Of a stretch of DNA of 11,040 bases, positions 6,643 to 11,040 are shown piece by piece. Source of the DNA: Ignavibacteria bacterium (GTDB lineage: Bacteria > Bacteroidota > Ignavibacteria > UBA10030 > SZUA-254); assembly GCA_005877655.1 (NCBI GenBank), contig VBOC01000114.1, forward strand, positions 3,101-14,140, written 5' to 3'. Both the position numbers and the translations under genes were made by a program. Each line of letters opens with the position of its first letter. The first letter of the stretch is position 1. A model generated the notes under the pieces. That model saw only the letters and a list, made by a program, of their open reading frames with translations, was not told the DNA's origin and searched no databases.

Positions 6643-9600
6643 TTATCTTATGAGCAGCATCTTCTTCGCGCTCGTGAACGATCCGGCGACGAGGCGGTAC
6701 GTGTAAATCCCGGTGGGAGGGTTTTTGGCGGTCCATTCTTCCCGATAGACTCCCGGATGCCTGACCTCGTTGAGGACTGTCGCAACCTCCCTTCCGAGAA
6801 TGTCGTAGATTTTAAGAGATACGAGTATCCCGCCTGTGCGCCTGTCAGGAATCCGAAATTCAAACTGCGTCCCCGGGTTAAATGGATTCGGATAATTCTG
6901 TTCGAGCGAGAATTCAACCGGCAGCGACGCCGATCCGCCAATTTTTAAGAACAGCCGGGCGTCAGCATTCGCGATCGTGGTCCGACCCGTTCCTTTCATC
7001 GCGATCGCCCGATCGCCAATCAGAAGAGCAACATCCGGCATTCCGGCCCTGATCTCCCAGCCGATCCGAACCGGATACGCAGGTGTAATAATGGAGAGGC
7101 CGAATTCCTTCGAGGGAAAATCATTCAGAGCTTCCATCATCCGGCCGGAAGCGAAACGGGCGTCCAATGTTCCGGCGGGGGCGGGAGGGGGCATCTCATA
7201 GAAGCCCGCGCTGTCTCTGCCGTCCTCGCGTGCGAGGTACAATCGTTGGTGCCTCTCTGTCGCATCAACGATCTCGAGCGGGCTCCAGGAGAGGGAGCCT
7301 TCCCCGACGGAGCCGATCCGGTTGGCTGCGGATGAAGTTGATTGCAGGACGAGTGTGCCGTCGGAGTTCGTCTTGACCCAGTATCCTCCCCCCGGAGAAA
7401 TCGTCGAGGCCACGGAGTAACCCGACGATCCGTATCCGAAATAGCGGGATGTCACGATCCCGGGAGGGTTTTGGATGATGCTTGATACTCCGACCGCTTT
7501 GGAAATCGAACCGATCATGTTCCATCCAGTCTTTACCGGAATCGAATCGGTTGAAAGCGAATCTCCCGAATAGTTGACGAACCCGGGTTGATTGAACTTC
7601 AGCCAGTAACCGCTCCCGGGGGAGAGGGAATCGCGGACAAAGTAGCTGCCGTTGTATGCGAAAGCGGGGGATGAAGCAGAGGGAAAGAGAACCGACTTCC
7701 GGGGGTCGGGAGGCGCCAGGCGCAGCGAAACCAAATTCCATCCGTTGACCACATCCGGATTCAAGATCAGGGTAAATGAGTTGTTGCTGGCATCGGATGT
7801 CGACGCGCCGTCGCTGACCCGGACGCGTGCGTGCGTCGAATTCACCGACGGGATCGTCCAGGCATACTGGCTCGGACTCACGGGGACATTACTTGCAATA
7901 AGATTCCATGAACCGCCGTCGTCGGTCGAATACTCGAGCTTTACCGATGTCAGGAACTGCTGTGACCACTGGATCAAATACGATTGGCCGGCCTGCCAGA
8001 CTTCGCCGCCATTCGGTACCAGCAGTGCGACACTCGCTGTCCGTGCAAGCTTCCTTTCGTATACGCCGTTGCCGAACGTCGCCGCTCTCAGAACTCCGTT
8101 CGGTCGCGAAACAACCAGATCCAGGATCATGGCCGGCACCATTCCGGTGCTAAAATCTTCCCAGCTCGCGCCGCCGTTCGACGAGTGGAAGATTCCCAGA
8201 TCGGTTCCGACATAAAGGTTGCCCGGCTGAAGAGGGTCAACGGCTAACGTCTGGTGCGGAATATCCGGCAAATTTCCGCTGATGTCGGTCCATGTCTGGC
8301 CGACATTCGTCGACCGGAAAAGATGCGGCCCGCCATAGCCGGAGTACGTCACATAGACCGTCGAGCTGAGCGTGGGATCAAACTCGATGTCCGTGGGATA
8401 CCGGGCCGGGAGCGTACCGGTGACATCGGTCCATGACTGCCCGCCGTTCGTGGATGCGAAAACCTGAAACAGGGGCGAGGCGCCGAAGCTGCTCGTCCCG
8501 GTTCCCGCCAGAAGCGTGTCGGGACTCGTATAGGAAACACCGATGCACGCAAGTTTTGTCCCGTTCAGGTTTGCTCCTCCGTTCGGGGGAAACCAGCTCG
8601 CTCCTCCGCTTGTCGTCTTGTAGACGTTTTTATTCCCCGCGTAGAGAATATTGGGGCTGGAGGTTGATATTGCAAACGGAGCGATGAAGTTGGCATTGGT
8701 CGATCCGGTCGGGAGCCCGGCGGTTGTGCCATTGAAGCTGATGCCGCCGTTAACCGACTTCTTCATAGCGAGATAGACGTACTCGTCATACATAATATTG
8801 ATGTTTGTAGGGTCGATCGCATTCCATCCCCCATCACCTCCGTCGATCTTGCTCCACGTGGTCGATCCCCCGTATTCCACGACTCTGTTATCCTGCAGGC
8901 CGCCGATAGCCGGAAGCGAATCGCCGAATGCGTTGGCAAATCCATTATAGAATTGTGTCGTCGCGAGTCCCCCGTTGCAACCGAAGTAATTATCCCCGCC
9001 GTCCGTACTCTTGAACACACCGCCGTCGCAGCCGAAATACACCGTATCGGGATGGACAGGGTCGAATGCGATCGCGTGGTGATCTGCATGCGTGTAGTTG
9101 TACGGACCCTCAGGGCCTCCGGGCGGGACCATACCGCCGTATCCGAGATACCAGAAGGTCTTCTGTACCGGTGATGTCCCGCTCGTTGTCGATCTGAAGA
9201 CGTCGAGTCCGGAGGTAAAGACCCGGTTCGGATCGTTGGTCCTGACGCCGACAGCAATGTCATACCACCCCTGTCCTCCGGTGAAATTCGTATCCGAAAC
9301 AAGCGCCCAGAACCCACCATCATCATCGGATCGGTACAGTCCGTATGCCGCGCCCGTCGACCCATTCGCGATCGCCACATAAACCCTTGACGGCCGCGCG
9401 GGAGAGATGGAGAGGACCGCCCTTCCAAAATTCGTCGAGGGGATCCCGTTCGTGAGGGGGAGCCACGACAGGCCGGCGTCAAGGGACTGAAATAATCCCG
9501 GATTGGGTGAAGAATTGAGGTTCCCGTGCGTTGCGTAGATGATGGTCGTATCCGACGGATTGATAGCGATATCCATTGCCATCACGGTTGTGTCGGACAC

Positions 9601-10338
9601 GAACCAGGCGGCTCCGGCATTCGTGGACTTGAACACCCCTTCGCTCGTAGCCGCAAAAATCGTCTGCGTGTGCATCGGGTTGATCGCGATCTTTTCAACA
9701 GCCGTGACCTGCGGAAAAGTCCATGTCAGCCCCGTCTGGACCCAGCTCGTTCCGCCATCTGTCGACTTCAGAATCCCCATGCCGTACGATGATCGGGCCC
9801 CGGGAGTTCCGACCTGCGGGCGATGGTAACCGCTGATCTCTCCGGTCCCGATGTACATCACGAGCGTATTGGCCGGATCGATCGCGATCGAGCTCACTGC
9901 CAGGGTAGGAAATCCCGTTGCCACATAACTCCAGGCAGTTGCTCCTTCTCCTCCGGAAGTCGATTTCCAGAGCCCTCCGCTCGCCGATCCTGCCCAGACG
10001 ACATCCGTGTTCGAGGGATTAACTGCAATTGAGAGCACTCTGCCGCCCACGTTGTTCGGCCCGAGTGCGACCCACGGGGGCGTTGCGCTTACAGAGGCGG
10101 GGCTCTCCTTCCCCATTCTTGTCTTCGCGTACGATGCGGCTTTCTGAAAGGCACCCTGTGGGATCAGCTCATGGGGAAACGCGCGCTGCGAATACCACCA
10201 TTGGAACGCGTCCCACGCATCGTCCGGTTTTTCGCGCAAGGCGCCCCGCGATGCGATGGGACTTCGCACGGAAAAGAAGAGGAAACTCACGATGAACACT
10301 GCGGCCGCAGCGAAGATAGTCGAAAGCGTTTGCCTCAT
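6643..10338 (-). CDS. Large exported Asp-box beta-propeller protein with T9SS C-terminal sorting domain
   Basis: This is a 1231-residue protein, predicted to be secreted or surface-attached. Residues 1 to about 27 form a signal peptide (basic start, long hydrophobic core). Residues 90-765 are a beta-propeller built from Asp-box (BNR-like) motifs with the pattern S-x-D/N-x-G-x-x-W; clear copies start at 191, 237, 284, 336, 443, 527, 574, 628, 675 and 718, with a looser one at 125. A THADHHAIAFDP motif (416-427) and the TTQFY...GGLQDN region (460-484) are typical of T9SS-exported Asp-box proteins. Residues 769-860 are an Ig-like domain (PNGGEVWQAGQSYLIQWS) of Kre9/KNH type. Residues 866-1000 hold a twofold repeat (GWNLVSL...GYWLKF, GWNMIGS...GYWVKT). 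Residues 1142-1231 are the type A sorting domain (FSLEQNYPNPFNP... YDILGREV... GIYTYRL...KKMLLIR). Ligand and enzyme activity are unknown: sortilin-like and GH74-like propellers share the motif, but I assign neither. It is a single-gene unit with its own promoter, converging on icd. Confidence 0.9.
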   Translation of the reverse strand: MRQTLSTIFAAAAVFIVSFLFFSVRSPIASRGALREKPDDAWDAFQWWYSQRAFPHELIPQGAFQKAASYAKTRMGKESPASVSATPPWVALGPNNVGGRVLSIAVNPSNTDVVWAGSASGGLWKSTSGGEGATAWSYVATGFPTLAVSSIAIDPANTLVMYIGTGEISGYHRPQVGTPGARSSYGMGILKSTDGGTSWVQTGLTWTFPQVTAVEKIAINPMHTQTIFAATSEGVFKSTNAGAAWFVSDTTVMAMDIAINPSDTTIIYATHGNLNSSPNPGLFQSLDAGLSWLPLTNGIPSTNFGRAVLSISPARPSRVYVAIANGSTGAAYGLYRSDDDGGFWALVSDTNFTGGQGWYDIAVGVRTNDPNRVFTSGLDVFRSTTSGTSPVQKTFWYLGYGGMVPPGGPEGPYNYTHADHHAIAFDPVHPDTVYFGCDGGVFKSTDGGDNYFGCNGGLATTQFYNGFANAFGDSLPAIGGLQDNRVVEYGGSTTWSKIDGGDGGWNAIDPTNINIMYDEYVYLAMKKSVNGGISFNGTTAGLPTGSTNANFIAPFAISTSSPNILYAGNKNVYKTTSGGASWFPPNGGANLNGTKLACIGVSYTSPDTLLAGTGTSSFGASPLFQVFASTNGGQSWTDVTGTLPARYPTDIEFDPTLSSTVYVTYSGYGGPHLFRSTNVGQTWTDISGNLPDIPHQTLAVDPLQPGNLYVGTDLGIFHSSNGGASWEDFSTGMVPAMILDLVVSRPNGVLRAATFGNGVYERKLARTASVALLVPNGGEVWQAGQSYLIQWSQQFLTSVKLEYSTDDGGSWNLIASNVPVSPSQYAWTIPSVNSTHARVRVSDGASTSDASNNSFTLILNPDVVNGWNLVSLRLAPPDPRKSVLFPSASSPAFAYNGSYFVRDSLSPGSGYWLKFNQPGFVNYSGDSLSTDSIPVKTGWNMIGSISKAVGVSSIIQNPPGIVTSRYFGYGSSGYSVASTISPGGGYWVKTNSDGTLVLQSTSSAANRIGSVGEGSLSWSPLEIVDATERHQRLYLAREDGRDSAGFYEMPPPAPAGTLDARFASGRMMEALNDFPSKEFGLSIITPAYPVRIGWEIRAGMPDVALLIGDRAIAMKGTGRTTIANADARLFLKIGGSASLPVEFSLEQNYPNPFNPGTQFEFRIPDRRTGGILVSLKIYDILGREVATVLNEVRHPGVYREEWTAKNPPTGIYTYRLVAGSFTSAKKMLLIR

Positions 10339-10374
10339 GTCGCGTCTGAGTCGAAGTGAAGAGTCGAGTTTCTA

Positions 10375-10403
10375 AATATATTCCTTCATAGGGCAAAAGT
10401 CAA
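10375..10403 (-). promoter_or_regulatory. Predicted promoter of the T9SS exoprotein gene
   Basis: On the minus strand, TTGACT (10398-10403) is followed by exactly 17 bases and TATATT (10375-10380). Reading on, TATATTTA also matches the Bacteroidota -7 element TAnnTTTG at all but the last position. The predicted start is near 10368, giving a leader of about 30 nt before the ATG at 10336-10338. The leader shows no Shine-Dalgarno. Confidence 0.65.
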
Positions 10404-10404
10404 T

Positions 10405-10414
10405 TGATCGATCA
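10405..10414. promoter_or_regulatory. Palindrome TGATCGATCA beside two promoters, possible operator
   Basis: This perfect 10-bp palindrome begins one base beyond the -35 box of the exoprotein promoter and directly abuts the TTG of the candidate clpS promoter. Its position is suitable for a site that affects both genes. A 10-bp palindrome containing GATC and ATCGAT can occur by chance, so this is only a candidate. Confidence 0.25.
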
Positions 10415-10445
10415 TTGCATAAGTGGGGGGTATTTCCTATTTTTG
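10415..10445 (+). promoter_or_regulatory. Candidate Bacteroidota-type promoter of clpS
   Basis: TTG (10415-10417) is followed by 20 bases and TATTTTTG (10438-10445), a full match to the TAnnTTTG -7 consensus with a TTG -33 element at an accepted spacing. The sigma-70 reading (TTGCAT-N17-TATTTT) is weaker. The predicted start near 10452 would favour the clpS start at 10483 over the GTG at 10459, and would exclude the GTG at 10423. Confidence 0.4.
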
Positions 10446-10482
10446 GTGGTGGTCGGCGGTGTTTCGCTCAATTGAACATAGT

Positions 10483-11040
<558 letters not shown>

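Noticed and set aside
7652..8215. Plus-strand 187-aa frame opposite the Ig-like and propeller region.
   Set aside because: Antisense shadow with no start signal or domain.
8763..9482. Minus-strand 239-aa frame overlapping the exoprotein in another frame.
   Set aside because: Its repeats of Arg/Ser/Thr are an off-frame reading of the Asp-box repeats, and the main frame continues unbroken for 1231 residues.

Overview
The window looks like chromosomal DNA of a moderately GC-rich member of the FCB group (Bacteroidota, Chlorobiota or Ignavibacteria; the Ignavibacteria side fits best by inference). The grounds are a type IX secretion C-terminal sorting domain with an NYPNPFNP motif on a large exported Asp-box protein, a DUF3467 protein, a Bacteroidota-type -7 promoter element (TAnnTTTG), mostly weak Shine-Dalgarno signals, and sigma-54 next to HslVU. 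No phylogenetic search was possible.

Layout. 1-3171 (+): the 3' part of rpoN (sigma-54), then hslV and hslU (ATP-dependent HslVU protease), tightly spaced and probably one transcription unit. hslU is split by an apparent one-base loss near 2383-2385, inside its I domain. 3152-4615 (-): a membrane-anchored TPR protein, also split by an apparent one-base loss at 3752-3755, followed by a DUF3467 protein whose 3' end overlaps the hslU 3' end by 20 bp. 4616-4781: a divergent intergenic region with two back-to-back promoters and a perfect inverted repeat exactly between their -35 boxes. 4782-6584 (+): a HIT-family nucleotide hydrolase/transferase and NADP-type isocitrate dehydrogenase (icd), 12 nt apart. 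6643-10338 (-): one 1231-residue exported protein made of an Asp-box beta-propeller, an Ig-like domain, a twofold GWN...GYW repeat and a T9SS type A sorting domain, with its own strong promoter. 10483-11040 (+): clpS and the start of alaS.

How the genes fit together. Most are housekeeping: transcription (RpoN), regulated proteolysis (HslVU, and the ClpS adaptor for N-degron substrates), nucleotide clean-up (HIT), the TCA cycle (Icd) and translation (AlaS). The lineage-specific parts are the T9SS cargo and the TPR/DUF3467 unit. I see no mobile element, CRISPR array, tRNA, rRNA or phage gene, and no convincing undescribed multi-gene system. The points most worth a second look are the two single-base frame breaks, the operator-like inverted repeat at 4695-4713, and the mixed promoter architecture upstream of clpS and the exoprotein. 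No gene-free stretch exceeds 300 bases; the longest is 166 nt (4616-4781).
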